Source of the DNA: Adineta ricciae
Taxonomy: Eukaryota > Rotifera > Eurotatoria > Adinetida > Adinetidae
Direction: 5' to 3'
Assembly (NCBI GenBank): GCA_905250025.1
Contig: CAJNOJ010000336.1
Span: 39,174 to 103,173, forward strand
DNA: 64,000 nt
In this document: positions 1 through 11,854 of the stretch, piece by piece
How the letters are laid out: the number at the start of each line of letters is the position of its first letter
Position numbering within the stretch: position 1 is the first letter of the stretch
The notes under the pieces: generated by a model
The model's input: the letters and a program-made list of their open reading frames with translations, nothing else
Told to the model about the DNA's origin: nothing
Databases searched by the model: none
Position numbers and translations under genes: made by a program

Positions 1-1
1 A

Positions 2-1473
2 TTTCAATCTTCTGATCCAGCGGAACCAGACTTAACAGTTTATCGTGGTCAACGCATGACCATAGCTGAAGCCGAAAAATTGTGTCATAATCTTCATGGT
101 CTTATTTTCATGAATAGTTTCGTTTCAACGACAGTCGATAAAGCAGTGACACGCTCTTTTCTCACAGCAAAGAGTAAAGACCAACGAAAGACAACGGTGA
201 GCGTTCTGTGGAAAATGCTGCTCAATAAGGATATCGCTCGAGAAACACAAAAACCATTTGCAGATATTAAAAACTTCAGTGCTTTTAACAAAGAAGCTGA
301 AATTCTCTTAAGCATGGGTACGATATTTCGTATTGATAAAATTGAACGATCGTCGCCGGATTCCTATTGCTTCGAGTTGACGATGTGTCGAGCCAGTATT
401 GATCCACAGGTAAGGTTGAAATAACTTCACATATTTGACTTACGTTTGAAAACTTCTTTCGATATTAGCATCAAGCATTATATGATTATACACAAAAACA
501 AATCGCCTCTGTAGAGGGAATGAATTATTCCACATACGGAAAGTTTCTCGCTTTCATGTCATGTTTCGACAGTTCGATTGCTTATTATCATCAAGTCTTA
601 TCAAAAGTGCCCAAGCCATTGAAGCTCAATGACGTTGCTCTAGCAACCATTCATAATGATTTAGCTTATGCATATCGAGAGTCCCATCGATATCAAGAAG
701 CAGTCCGACATTATCAAACTGCTCTTGATTTAAGGTTGATGCAAGGGCCTAGCGGTGAAAAGGATTTGGCAATAACTTATAGTGATTTTGGATGGTTGCT
801 GATGAACATGAGGCATATGGAAAAAGCGCTCAATTTTCATCAACGAGCATTGAAAATTCGAGAGAGAAGTTTGGGTTACAACCATAGCGATACTGCTATG
901 TCATATAACTGTCTCGGCCTCGTTGCTACATATACTGGAAATTTTGATCTCGCTTTACAATATCTGACAAACGCATTGACTATTCGACGAGAATGCTTAC
1001 CTGCTCAGCATCCTTTCATAGCTATGACGTTTTCATCATTCGGTTCCTATTACGAGGCGCTCAGTGATTATTCTGAGACAGAGAACGTATCGGGAGAAGC
1101 ACTAAAAAATCGTTCCCTAGCGTTGGAGATGCACAAACAAGCCCTTTCAATTTACAAGAATTCCGTACCGCCTACACATGGTATTCTCGGTAGTAGTTAC
1201 AGATCCGTAGGCTTACTGTATCTTCGACACAGAGAATGGCAAGCAGCCATCCAACACTTAACAGCATGCGTATTTATTCGACGCAGAAGTGGCAGCGATA
1301 GGCTTCCAGATTCCCTGTATAATTTGGGACAAGCCTATGCCGGGCAAGGCGAATATCAACGAGCGATCGATTTTTACGAAGAAGCTTTAACGCTCGCCGA
1401 AAAAGCAGGAGAAAATAGACTCGCTGAACAGATTCAGAGAAATATTCAAAGATGCAAAAATAGATCTGACTAA
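2..1473 (+). CDS. ART-TPR protein, 5' partial
   Basis: NAD-dependent arginine ADP-ribosyltransferase domain followed by tetratricopeptide repeats; the gene enters from the left edge. The open frame from base 2 carries the three ART signatures in order: the Arg of VYRGQ, the STS-like MNSFVSTT, and the ExE of FNKEAEILLSMG. The family transfers ADP-ribose from NAD to arginine; the target here is unknown. A phase-0 intron of 59 bp (410-468, GT..AG) joins PQ to HQALYDY in frame, so the second exon (469-1473) belongs to the same protein. That exon has at least five TPR-like helical pairs, for example AYAYRESHRYQEAVRHYQTA and LGQAYAGQGEYQRAIDFYEEA, which normally form a protein-binding scaffold. The N-terminal domain lies outside the window. 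The ART-TPR fusion is typical of bdelloid rotifers. No break is seen. Confidence 0.85.
410..468 (+). other. 59-bp spliceosomal intron
   Basis: GTAAGG donor and TATTAG acceptor, phase 0, with open reading frame on both sides. It links the ART domain exon to the TPR exon. Confidence 0.8.
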
Positions 1474-2760
1474 ATTCGACAACTGTTAGTTAATATCAAA
1501 CTTTTCAACTGAATATAATCTTGAGGATGTGGGTAATGATCTTTTAAGCTAACAAGTGACTCTTTGGGACATGGGTTCGTGACAGACCTTAGTGAGCTCT
1601 TGCAAACCCTAGTAGACTCTGGTAGAAATAATGGCATACATTATATAGATATCATTATATAGAAATTTGAATTATATTGTAATTCATTTCCGGCATGGAA
1701 TCCTCTCGAATGACCAACTCCAGAAGAAAAATATTTGCTAATAAGAGATCGGACGTTAGAGCCGTAGTTTGTTTCGAGTGTGTCTTGTTCATAAAAATAT
1801 ACATTTCCAAAGAAAAACCTTTAGGATCAATAATGAATCAATTCCATCTTTACTCCTTCAGTCGAGGATTACGCGAGTCTGCCTTGACGAGCGTTACTAG
1901 TGTTATGTGCAGCGTACAACAGTGTTAAAGATCCACCTGATTGGATGTACCAAAAGAAAATATTTCGTTGCAAATATCGAACATAACAAATTTCATCAAT
2001 CTTGTTTTCGTTGATATTTGTGAATCATGAATTCAATACAAAAAAGTGTAAAATATTTGATCACAGTACTAGCTGCATATGATTGAAATAAACTTCGTTG
2101 TTCCTTTCAACTATTGATTGTTTTTTGTTCTCACAATTACACGCAAAAAGAGTATTAATAGCGATGATGCTACTATACTGCTTATCTTCATCGGTCATCA
2201 CAATACAATCGGACTCACTTTTTTCAAAATTGTATAACATGTGTTTTTGCATATTAATTATGTCACCAGCAAGACCAACCTTAATTGATATTTTTTCATG
2301 ATTGCTTTCTCGCATGTGTTGCGCTTTCAATATGAAATGACATGTGCATGATTAAGTTATAGATTTTCAAAAAAGAATCGTTAATTTTTTGGAAAATGAA
2401 GAGGATTTGCCGATGTTATCTGAAATAATTTATAATTTACTTAAGATTTTTGAAGGATTTATTATTTTAGAATTCAGAAATATCGATTTGCTCTGATTAT
2501 ATAGGCTTTATTCGTTTTCTTTCTTATGCAGACATTATGATCACCGACACGGTTCATTATCTCTTCATTTATATTAAATTGGAAGCATATATAGCGCAAA
2601 AAAATTACATTTTTTTCATAGCCCGACCTGTTTTTTGTTTTAACAGTACTACTGTAAAACATCGATCAAGTATAATTATGTCGTATAGGTATAAACTTTT
2701 GTAAAAATTGTTTTAAAAGAAGAATCGAAAATGTTTATTTTAGATCCTTTTATCATTCAG
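1474..2760. other. Noncoding stretch, mostly duplicated at 8063-9200
   Basis: No convincing gene. Two small open frames (1695-1928 plus, 2061-2330 minus) are kept in the second copy, but their differences are mostly amino-acid changing (about four of six in the first, at least seven residues in the second). That looks neutral rather than protein-constrained. The right end may hold an intron, since the bases before 2761 read as a 3' splice acceptor (ATCATTCAG). Confidence 0.5.
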
Positions 2761-2818
2761 TGCAACAACGAGTCTTCGTAGATCATAAACGATCTCCAAG
2801 GATAGTGCCAATTAGAGG
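1627..2818. repeat. Homology block A, copy 1 (pairs with 8063-9258)
   Basis: Nearly collinear, high-identity direct copy of 8063-9258. Homology begins at AATAATGGCATAC; in the other copy a dispersed element lies immediately to the left. The partner copy is cut by the N at 9259. Interpreted as the two haplotypes or a recent segmental duplication. Confidence 0.85.
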
Positions 2819-3101
2819 ACAAGATTGCGTAATTATATATAGAAAAATAGAACGATGGTTGGATATTCATTATCCTGGTTATCAACTCATACAAACTGCA
2901 CAAGTCAAACAAAACAATCGGTTTTATTGTCGTAAAACTTTTCGTACGGTTGATGGACGTGTAAAAGTTATTTTATTTGATTCCACAGATGATGCACTCT
3001 ATGAAAGAAATAATACTAGTTTGATGTTTCAAGGTGGCACTAAAATACGTGTATGGGCACGACAAGGATCAATGCCTACAAGAATCGAATACTTTACATA
3101 A
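2761..3101 (+). CDS. Unrecognised protein, probable terminal exon
   Basis: Open frame of about 113 codons ending in TAA at 3101. It has no ATG near its start and is preceded by a good 3' splice site, so it reads best as the last exon of a gene whose earlier exon I could not place. The product is basic, with no membrane segment, and a regular mixed hydrophobic pattern (for example DCVIIYRKIERWLDIHY and GGTKIRVWARQG) suggests a small folded domain. I do not recognise the family. The other copy keeps only its first 60 bp (9199-9258) before an assembly gap. An unspliced chance frame cannot be excluded. Confidence 0.4.
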
Positions 3102-3585
3102 TCTTTTCGCGCAACCATTAGCATTATTAATGAAAACGGTTTTTTCAAAGGAAAAGGTTTTAATAAATGTTAATAAATTGGCCAACCACCATTGAAACCC
3201 ACGCTGTCTCTAGCTTTCATTTTTATTTCATCTGATACACTTTTCAGGTAATTTCGAACAAACAACTGTAGCCGAACTTGAGGGTGAGGGTATTGGGTGT
3301 CTGTTATCTCTCACCGCCATCCTCAAAATATTCATTTCTTATCAAAACGTGACAGCAATTGTTCTGTATTTCATTATTCCGAGAATCTGAATCGTCTGTG
3401 ATAATTTTCATAGATAATGAGCATATAGGGTATATACATGAGGGTAATTTCGGTGTGCAAATAACCTATTCTCACACACCCACATCCTCAACATTTTAAA
3501 TACTAGTTATTCGGTTGAAGGCTCAGCGAGTTTACCGCGATGAGCGTTAGTTGTTTATTACTGATTGCAAATAAGTGAGCTTGAA
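3102..3585. other. Intergenic, G-rich telomere-like motif inside
   Basis: No gene seen between the convergent 2761-3101 exon and the ART-TPR gene on the other strand. Around 3278-3300 there is a short run of GAGGGT units, a motif that recurs at 36150. Confidence 0.4.
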
Positions 3586-6334
3586 TTATTGAGAATAAAC
3601 ACTTACTAAGTTTTTAATAAATCGTAATTCAGATGATTTAAGAATATAACGTCTTTGGATATTTTCATAAACAGATTCGATTTCAACATTATTCAGATTG
3701 TTAGCTTTGTCATTTAAGAAAAAACTTAAGGTTTCTTCATAATCTCTATAAGTGAGAATATCAGTAAATTCAGCATATATAGAAAAATAAACGACAATGC
3801 GTTCCAATGCTTCTTTGTACGATTGAATACCCATGTCAATATGACCTATTCTCAAGTATACTTTTGCAGTCCATTGATAGTTTAAAGCACTTTGTCCGTA
3901 TTCACTCGATCCATAATTTAATAGCAAAATACGTTGTAAATTAAATAATTCCAATGATAATTGATAGCATTTATTATTAAAATATTCAATTGCTAATAGT
4001 TTATATGCCGTAAATACTGCATTACTATTATGTTTAATCATATAGTCAAAACTAATATTTATAAACATTTTGCTTTGTTCCATGTTCGTATCAAAATTAG
4101 TATTGTCTGTAAATACGGTACATATTCTTGAATATGTTATTTCTTCGTCAAAATCATCAATATTGGAAGAATTTTCAATGAAGTTTTCGTAAGTTTTCCA
4201 TGCTTGATGAACGTCACCTTTCAATTTATAGACAAATGCAATATTGAACAACGGATAATCGTTGAATAAATATGGTACAGGTAGAGAATATTTGAGATAA
4301 CAGTAAAATTTTGATTTCAATGCTTTTTCATACCAATCCAATGCTACATTGTAATCATTACGTTCTCGATATACATTTCCGATAAAACAGAGAACAAGAG
4401 ACATTAAATTGAAGTTTTCTTCGAAATTATTTTTAGAAATATCTAAACATTTGTGAAAATATTCCAGTGCTAAGTCATAATTCTTTGAAAACAAAGCTAT
4501 TAAACCCAATCCAGTGTAACATGCGAAAACATAACGATCAGAAAAGGAAAATTCGTTCAATACTGCAGTAAAATATTGTTCGACTTGAGAACTGCTATTG
4601 TGATTATTGTATTCAAACAATGAAAGTCCACATTCTAAAATAGACGCGTGATGACTCTCCTTTTCTTCGAAGAAACTCCATGTTGGTGTTTGTCTGAGTT
4701 TTAAATTGATAATCCATAGTAATTTTGTTTGATTGAATTCAACAGACGTTATGTCAAACTCTGCGCCAGCCATAAAGAGAGTTTCTTCTTCTTCTCTAAA
4801 ACTACTGAGAGAAGTTATATCGGCGAACAATGGATATTTGCAGTCTTTAGTCCAATTTTCAATGCTAATTACAAACAAAACCGATTGTAAAATGTTCTTT
4901 GTAGAAGTCTGATTTTGATCGGTGAACATAAGAGCAACCTCACGGTTACGAGAAGTTGATAAAAATGTGTTGAGAGTCACTAAATTCAATTTTTTCAAGT
5001 TCTCAATTTCGCTTTTGGTCATCATTTGACCTCGGTAGCAAACAATAGGAAAATCACTATGAACTTGAAAATATTTCCAATTTTCACATTCAATTTGGTT
5101 CCATAGATCAATAATGAAAAAACGGAATAGGAAGATTATTTCATAATTTTGTAAACGTAATGCTTTGTTAAGGATACGAAAAATAAAACTATCTTTCGTG
5201 TACCAGAGTATAACATCATTTGGTATGTATTTTTCTTCGAAATCCAAAATCTTTTTCATTTCCGAGGCATTGTCTTTGTAATAACTTTTCACATAGTTAA
5301 TCAATTTTTCTTTTCCTCGATTACGATTAATAGGATGATCTAATAAAAGACGCACAAAAGGATGTAAGCCATATTGAAACGCTTTTCCGATCACTGTACG
5401 CTCAATTTCTGGTTTTTTGAATAAGAATTCTGTATCATCAGCCAGGGTTTTTACTAAACGACTGCGATTGAGTATTAAATATTGAATTAGTTCATTTGAA
5501 TCGATAAATAATCCTCCGAGCTGAAGTAAATAGAGAAATACTACATCTGTTTCAGTTTTGGTAGAAATCACTCTAATGATACAGTTATAATCGAAACAAA
5601 TCTGTCCGAGAAATTTTTTTCTTCCAGTGACAAAATAAAGTTAAGTGATGCATTTCATATTTACATGAACTATTATAATCACATAATGCAGCGAGAAAAG
5701 CTCTATAACCTACAAAGAATGCATTTTGTGATATATTATGTAGAAATGAAATATACTATTGAGGTTTTATTTTTGTTACTGGGAAACATAAGTTGCGCTC
5801 GAAACTTTGCTTAATAGATGTAATTTCACTACTGTTTCGTGCATTTTTATCGACATTCAATAAATAGGAAAATGACGGATTTGGTGGAAAATATTTTCTT
5901 ACTTTTGTACAATTCTTTTCTATCCAGTCTTCTTTGATTTTTGTTTTCGATTGATTATAAACATAAATAGCGTGTAATTGTTGCAAATCATGAATATTGG
6001 AAATGATTGATGTTACTAGAAGACTCGAAACTATGAAAATAATACCTTCATATTTGATTTGTCGCATATATTCTTCACATTTTGTCGGATTATCAAATAG
6101 TTCAACATAATCAATAATATCTTTTACTTTTTTTTCCAATTGCCGAACAGCTTCGAGATCAGGATCCAGTAGCACGGCTGTAATTGATTCCAAATTTACT
6201 ACACGACTTCGTTCAGTGAAGATAGTCTTTCCAATTTCATTCTCTCTTTCCAATTGTTCTACTGATTGTAACCGATAATCAATCACGTTAGTTTCAACAT
6301 CGTCAAGACCTTTTTTATCACAGGATTGCATCAT
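3586..6334 (-). CDS. ART-TPR protein, full domain set, two or more exons
   Basis: Second ADP-ribosyltransferase/TPR gene. Reading from the 5' end (6334), the first open segment (6334-5756, 192 codons) matches the N-terminal domain usual in bdelloid ART-TPR proteins, with segments such as NLESITAVLLDPDLEAV and IIFIVSSLL. The second segment (5571-3586) holds the ART fold: CYRGQ (Arg near residue 180 of that segment), TFLSTS near 203-207, and REEEETLF with the ExE pair near 261-263. About six TPR-like repeats follow to the C terminus, for example FACYTGLGLIALFSKNYDLA. About 185 bp between the segments must be removed; an acceptor ATTAG lies at the start of the second segment, but I could not fix a donor in matching phase, so the join is inferred. 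Likely an NAD:arginine ADP-ribosyltransferase with a scaffold tail; target unknown. Confidence 0.75.
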
Positions 6335-7652
6335 AAACAGTTTATCTGATTCTTTTTTTATCTATAAATCACAACTTAAAAGTAAAAGTGTCATTCGAAG
6401 TGGGTGAGAGTGAGGATGTAATTACTGAAGACTAGACGCAACTCGATTCATGTTGTAAAAGAATGAAGTATTGAAAACTAACTGCATCATCTTTAGTATC
6501 AAGCAACATTATACTGTTGTTACCACCTGTCTTTTTTTAAATGATCCTTATCGACTCTCATGTAAGTATATTGTTACATTTGTTTTTTTCCCTGTTGATA
6601 ATAGCGAACCAGCATGTTATCATTTTTCCTCACTTACCAACATAGTAACGACAACGTTCTAGGAGAATTTTACCTAGTGTGCAAAAAGAAGAGTTTTATA
6701 TAAAATTTTTTCCATTTATTCGATAACAATTTCAAAATACGAGATCTTGAGTGTTTTCATTTTGTTCGATGAAGAGAGAACTACGTAGGATGTGTTTCAT
6801 ATCCCAAACTAAACGAACTTCCTCTTAAGAATATAGAAAGAAATATACTATCTAAGGTGATAGTAAATTCATAATATCATTCACGGGCAAAATCCTAAGG
6901 TTTTTTCCCGTTAATATGCATTCATCTTCAGCGCGATATGGCATAGTTTTGTGATCAAATACAAACGTTTTTACCAGATTACGTTCTACTATGCAATTAG
7001 ATTTAGTTACAGTTAAATCTACAGAAACAATGCTCACGTATATTTCGTGTGTTGTTCCACTTATTTCGTTCATTCGATAACACGATTTGAGTCTGTTATC
7101 TATTTGTGAGCACCTAACCAGCTTCATCCATGAATTTACGCGTTAATTGAACATTTCATTCCTTATATTGTTAATACTGATTCAACAAAAAACTAAGCCC
7201 AAGCTATATCTGCCTTTGTTCATCCCCAAATCACAAACTTCTTTTTTGTACTTTTGACAGAAATTAATATCAAAGACAGTTTGCTTGTTGTTATGCTAAA
7301 ATTTCTGATGATCCGTATGGGCAAATTGTACAGAAGAAGATTGATAGTATCAGCGTGAAGCTAGGACGATGAAACAAATGTTTAATTAGAATATTCTTTA
7401 CTGAAGAGATCTTGTGCATAAAAACTATGACAACATGTTGTGTGTTTACTCAATCAAATTAAAACGAATCATCTAATTTCATACCACGTAACTGTGCACG
7501 TAAACAATAAAGCATACATTAATGCCTTGCTTTTTGTTTCTCTTCCGATAAAAACCAGATCGTCACGAGGAGCAATAAGTATATACATATATATAAAAAC
7601 GAATTTTTCTCGCTGTATTTTGATGACAGCATTTGGAAAGCATGCTACCCAT
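6257..7652. repeat. Homology block B, copy 1 (pairs with 9260-10627)
   Basis: Direct high-identity copy of 9260-10627, starting within the first exon of the ART-TPR gene. Homology ends sharply at the shared CATGCTA: this copy runs into a GC-richer 51-bp minisatellite, the other into the amine oxidase remnant. Confidence 0.85.
6335..7652. other. Noncoding stretch, duplicated at 9336-10627
   Basis: Upstream region of the ART-TPR gene. The best open frame (6852-7127 minus, 91 codons) is poorly conserved in the second copy and loses its N terminus there, so I do not call it. No RNA gene seen. Confidence 0.45.
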
Positions 7653-7669
7653 GTAACTCTGAAACGCAA

Positions 7670-7857
7670 AAAAAACGCGTTTGGACGCGTTTGGTGTTTC
7701 ACATAGTGTAGTGCCGCGTCTAGACGCATCCTATGAACGCGTCCGAACGCGATAGAATTATCAAACGTGGTCAGACGCATCCTATGCACGCATCTGAACG
7801 CGGTAGAACCTAAGAACCGCGGCCAGACACATTCTATAAACGCGCCCGAACGCGATA
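7670..7857. repeat. 51-52 bp minisatellite, cut by the gap at 7858
   Basis: About three diverged units rich in ACGCG/CGCGT, unusually GC-rich for this AT-rich locus. The shared core AGACGCATCCTATG starts near 7722, 7773 and 7825, giving a period of 51-52 bp. A copy-number-variable satellite would explain why the contig ends here. Confidence 0.7.
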
Positions 7858-7858
7858 N
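7858..7858. other. Assembly gap (single N)
   Basis: Single N between the minisatellite and a dispersed repeat. Left and right flanks belong to different homologous copies. Confidence 0.8.
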
Positions 7859-7867
7859 ATTCAAGTT

Positions 7868-7967
7868 CCCCGACCTCGATTACCCTATCGGTAATCATTT
7901 TCTAGCAACTATCGATCAATTTCATTGATTTTAGAAATGCTGATTTCTGATTGGATAGGACAGACGG

Positions 7968-8005
<38 letters not shown>

Positions 8006-8062
8006 TTTAAGCTTTTTAACACAGCATTTAAACGCTGTATAACCCTTTCTTTCAGAAAAGGG
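7868..8062 (+). mobile_element. Short dispersed element with GACA tract and 3' hairpin
   Basis: About 195 bp. A related copy lies at 37585-37745: both begin with a CCGAC-C-CGATTAC-like stretch, share an internal GACAGACAAACTTTAAGC segment and a CGCTGTATAACCCTTTCT segment, and end in a stem-loop CCCTTTCT-TTC-AGAAAAGGG. This copy has an expanded GACA/GACG microsatellite at about 7968-8001. The element ends exactly where homology with 1627 begins, so it is absent from the other copy. No open frame; a nonautonomous element of unknown class. The terminal hairpin recalls Helitrons, but no CTRR end follows. Confidence 0.55.
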
Positions 8063-9258
8063 AATAATGGCATACATTATATAGATATCATTATATAGAA
8101 ATTTGAATTATATTGTAATTCATTTCCGGCATGGACTCCTCTCGAATGACCAACTCTAGAAGAACAATATTTGCTAATAAGAAATCGGACGTTAGAGCCG
8201 TAGTTTGTTTCGAGTGTGTCTTGTTCATAAAAATATACATTTCCAAAGAAAAACCTTTAGGGTCAATAATGAATCAATTCCATCTTTACTCCTTCAGTCG
8301 AGGATTACCCGAGTCTGCCTTGACGAGCGTTACTAGTGTTATGTGCAGCGTACAACAGTGTTAAAGATTCACCTGATTGGATGTACCAAAAGAAAACATT
8401 TCGTTGCAAATATCGAACATAACAAATTTCATCAATCTTGTTTTCGTTGATCTTTGTGAATCATGAATTCAATACAAAAAAGTGTAAAATATTTGATCAC
8501 AATGCTAGCTGCATATTATTGAAATAAACTTCGTTGTTCCTTTCAACTATTGATTGTTTTTTGTTCTCACAATTACACGCAAAAAGAGTATTAATAGCGA
8601 TGATGCTACTATACTGCTTATATTCATCGGTCATCACAATACAATCGGACCCACTTTTTTCAAAATTGTATAACATGTGTTTTTGCATATTAATTATGTC
8701 ACCAGCAAGACCAGCCTTAATTGATATTTTTTCATGATTGTTTTCTCGCATGTATTGCGCTTTCAATATGAAATGACACGTGTACGATTGAGTTATAGAT
8801 TTTCAAAAAAGAATCGTTAATTTTTTGGAAAATGAAGAGGGTTTGCCGATGTTATCTGACATAATTTATAATTTACTTAAGATTTTTGAAGGATTTATTA
8901 CTTTAGAATTCAGGAATATCGATTTGCTCTGATTATATAGGCTTTATTCGTTTTCTTTCTTATGTAGACATGACGATCACCGACACGGTTCATTGTCTCT
9001 TCATTTATATTAAATTGGAAGCATATATAACGAAAAAAAATTACATTTTTTTCATAACCCAACCCATTTTTTGTTTTCACAGTACTACTGTAAAACATCG
9101 ATCAAGTACAATTATGTCGTATAGGTATAAACTTTTGTAGAAATTGTTTTAAAAAAAGAACCGAAAATGTTTATTTTAGATTCTATTATCATTCAGTGCA
9201 ACAACGAGTCTTCGTAGATCATAAACGATCTCCAAGGATAGTGCCAATTAGAGGACAA
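8063..9258. repeat. Homology block A, copy 2 (pairs with 1627-2818)
   Basis: Direct copy of 1627-2818 ending at an N inside the orphan exon. The missing remainder (orphan exon plus most of the ART-TPR gene) corresponds to 2819-6256 of the first copy. Confidence 0.85.
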
Positions 9259-9259
9259 N
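9259..9259. other. Assembly gap (single N)
   Basis: The left flank corresponds to 2818 and the right flank to 6257 of the first copy, so about 3.4 kb including an ART-TPR gene is missing, either by deletion or through mis-scaffolding. Confidence 0.8.
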
Positions 9260-9335
9260 TTCTACTGATTGTAAACCATAATCACTCACGTTAGTTTCAA
9301 CATCGTCAAGACCTTTTTATCACAGGATTGCATCA
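9260..9335 (-). pseudogene. 5' stub of ART-TPR gene, second copy
   Basis: Corresponds to the first 25 or so codons of the ART-TPR gene (6257-6334). The T run that encodes Lys-Lys on the other strand is one base shorter here (five T instead of six), which shifts the frame after about seven codons. The rest of the gene is beyond the N at 9259. The shift may be real allelic decay or a homopolymer error. Confidence 0.6.
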
Positions 9336-10690
9336 TAAACAATTTATCTGATTCTTTTTTTTTATCTATAAATCACAACTTAAAAGTTAAAGTATCATTC
9401 GAAGTGGGTGAGAGTGAGGATGTAATTACTGAAGACTAGACGCAACTCGATTCATGTTGTAAAAGAATGAAGTATTGAAAACTAACCGTGTCATCTTTAA
9501 TATCAAGAAACATTATACTGTTGTTACCACGTATCTTTTTTAAAATGATCCTTATCGACTCTCATAGAAGTATATTGTTACATTTGTTTTTTTTTTCTGT
9601 TGATAATAGCGAACCAGCATGTTATCATTTTCCCTCACTTACCAACATAGTAATGACAACGTTCTAGGAGAATTTTACCTAGTGTGCAAAAAGAAGAGTT
9701 TTATAGAAAAATGTTTCCCATTTATTCGATAACAATTTCAAAATACGAGATCTTGAGTTTTGTTTAATTTTGTTCGACGAAGAGAGAACTAGGATGTGTT
9801 TCATATCCCAAACTAAATGAACTTTCTCTTAAGAATACAGAAAGAAATATACTATCTAAAGTGATAGTAAATTCATAATATCATGCACGGACAAAATCCT
9901 AAGGTTTTTTCCCGTTAATATGTATTCATCTTCGGCGCGATGCGACATAGTTTTGTGATTAAACACAAACGTTTTTATCAGATTACATTCTACTATATAC
10001 CTACATTTAGTTACAGTTAAATCTACAGAAACAATGCTCACATAGTTCGTTCATTTGATAACACGATTTGAGTCTGTTATCTATTTGTGAGCACCTAACC
10101 AGCTTCATCCATAAATTTACGCGTTAATTGAAGATTTCATTCGTTATACTGTTAATATTGATTCAACAAAAAACTAAACCCAAGTTACATCTACCTCTGT
10201 TCATCTACAAATCACAAACTTCTTTTTTGTACTTTCTAAGGAAATTAATATCAAAGACAGATTGCTTGCTACTGTGCTAAAATTTCTGGTGATCCTCATG
10301 GACAAATCGTACAGAAGAAGATTGGTAATATCGGCGTGAAGCTAGGACGATGAAACAAAGGGTTAAGTAGAATATTCTTTGCTGAAGAGATCTTGTGCAT
10401 AAAAACTACAACGACATGTTGTGTGTCTACTCAATCAAATTAAAATGAATCATCTAATTTCATACCACGTAACTATGTACGTAAACAATAAAGCATACAT
10501 TACCGTTTTGTTTTTTGTTTCTCTTCCGATAAAAACCAGATCGTCGCGAGGAGCAATAAGTATATACATATATAAAAGCGGATTTTTCTCGCTGTATTTT
10601 GATGATAGCAGTTGGAAAACATGCTAGACTTACGATTGATATCATTCTTCGGTCTTATCCAACTGCATGTAGAAATAGTTATAGTAATAC
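9336..10690. other. Noncoding stretch, homology block B copy 2
   Basis: Copy of 6335-7652 up to 10627, then sequence leading into the amine oxidase remnant. No gene supported. Confidence 0.5.
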
Positions 10691-10734
10691 AGATTTTTAT
10701 TCGCTTACTTATATTTTCTAAGGTGGAATATTCA

Positions 10735-11610
10735 GAAAGGATATCAGATACAACTCCAACGAAAGTTTTGATAAGTTGCACGAGAATATCCAGTTTAGAA
10801 GTAGGCATCATCTATTAGAACAAAAAAGAAGTTGAAATAATTGTTCTAGAAGGACGAAATCGAACAGATGGTCGAATAATCCTATCTGAGATACTACTCC
10901 ATAAGAGAAAAGTTCTCTGTGTTCTCAAGGAGAACGCAGTTTCCTTGGAATTTAGTCAAATATAACTAGCAAATCTTCTATTGATTTTGAAAATTAATAT
11001 AAAGAATATTAAGAGTTTGTACGTAAAAAGACACGATCTGCATCGTCGACTATTTCCTTTATTGAACAAAAGCAACTCAGTTCAATAAACTATGTTGACA
11101 AACCTGTCATTTGTGATACAGGTTGTCAACCAATATCTGACCATTTAACAAGAAAACTTCAAAATATTCGTTTAGATGAAATTCTACAAAAATTAATTAT
11201 ACCAACGATGTTATTAACGTGTTAATAACCAATGGAAAATTATGTTCTCGTAACAGGTCCATGACGAGTATTAAAATTAAAAGAAATTCAACTTTATCCA
11301 TCACGTCCACAATGGGAATTAGATGCAATGGATCGCATCAGTTACGGTTATTATGAAAAGATCTGTTTGATTTGGAATCAACCTTGGATGAAAAATGTTC
11401 TCGTGGCTTATATTCTTATATTTTTTTGTTATTCAACACTAGGAAGATCTTTTTCATGTGTCTTCGCCAGTTGAGAATCGTTGATTATTTGCAGCTGAAG
11501 CAACAAATACGGCTAATTATGTTTATAATCTGTTACCAGATAAAACATGAGAAATGTTTGATCTATCGAGACGATTTATTTTCATTTGAATTTGACGGTG
11601 ACAGCGAGAG
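10735..11610 (+). pseudogene. Flavin amine oxidase (polyamine/monoamine oxidase type), decayed
   Basis: Fragments of one FAD-dependent amine oxidase lie in order but in shifting frames. PTKVLI followed by a degraded dinucleotide-binding loop is at 10755-10800. EIIVLEGRNRTDGRI, the conserved FAD motif, is at about 10840-10885. ENYVLVTGP-stop-RVLKLK is at 11230-11285. YPSRPQWELDAMDRI with YGYYEKICLIWNQPW is at about 11298-11390. LFAAEATNTANY, equivalent to the C-terminal FAGEAT motif, is at about 11490-11525. Stops and frameshifts separate them, and the Gly-rich loop is lost, so no active oxidase can be made. A second, shorter copy lies at 13640-14260. The active family oxidises amines with release of hydrogen peroxide. 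Confidence 0.8.
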
Positions 11611-11798
11611 GTAACATGCCGCTTACTAATCAATTACAAAACTTGCATTGCGTAATTATCTTTTATCATGTCATTCGACTACTGTAGACCTCTAGAATGA
11701 AGCATATTTTGAGAGGATGTCGAATGCATATCGTCATACAAACTGAACGCTGAATGGTGGACCATAAAATACCTTTCATAAAAATCCATCAATTCACC

Positions 11799-11806
11799 TA
11801 TATAAG
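11799..11806 (+). promoter_or_regulatory. TATA-like box before acetyltransferase gene
   Basis: TATATAAG about 50 bp before the ATG at 11855, kept in the second copy at 14452-14459. Position fits a core promoter with a very short leader. Confidence 0.45.
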
Positions 11807-11854
11807 AAGATTACCAAGAACTCTTTTTCTATATTATAGTGTATTTTGATAAAT

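Noticed and set aside
1695..2330. Small open frames 1695-1928 (+) and 2061-2330 (-), conserved at 8131-8364 and 8497-8766
   Set aside because: They are kept only because the whole block is recently duplicated; differences are mostly amino-acid changing and no domain or splice signal supports them.
8040..8062. Helitron 3' end suggested by the terminal hairpin
   Set aside because: No CTRR terminus follows the hairpin in either copy and no TC 5' end could be identified.
6852..10041. Minus-strand frame at 6852-7127 and its copy 9856-10041
   Set aside because: Start codon context and many residues differ between copies; no family resemblance.
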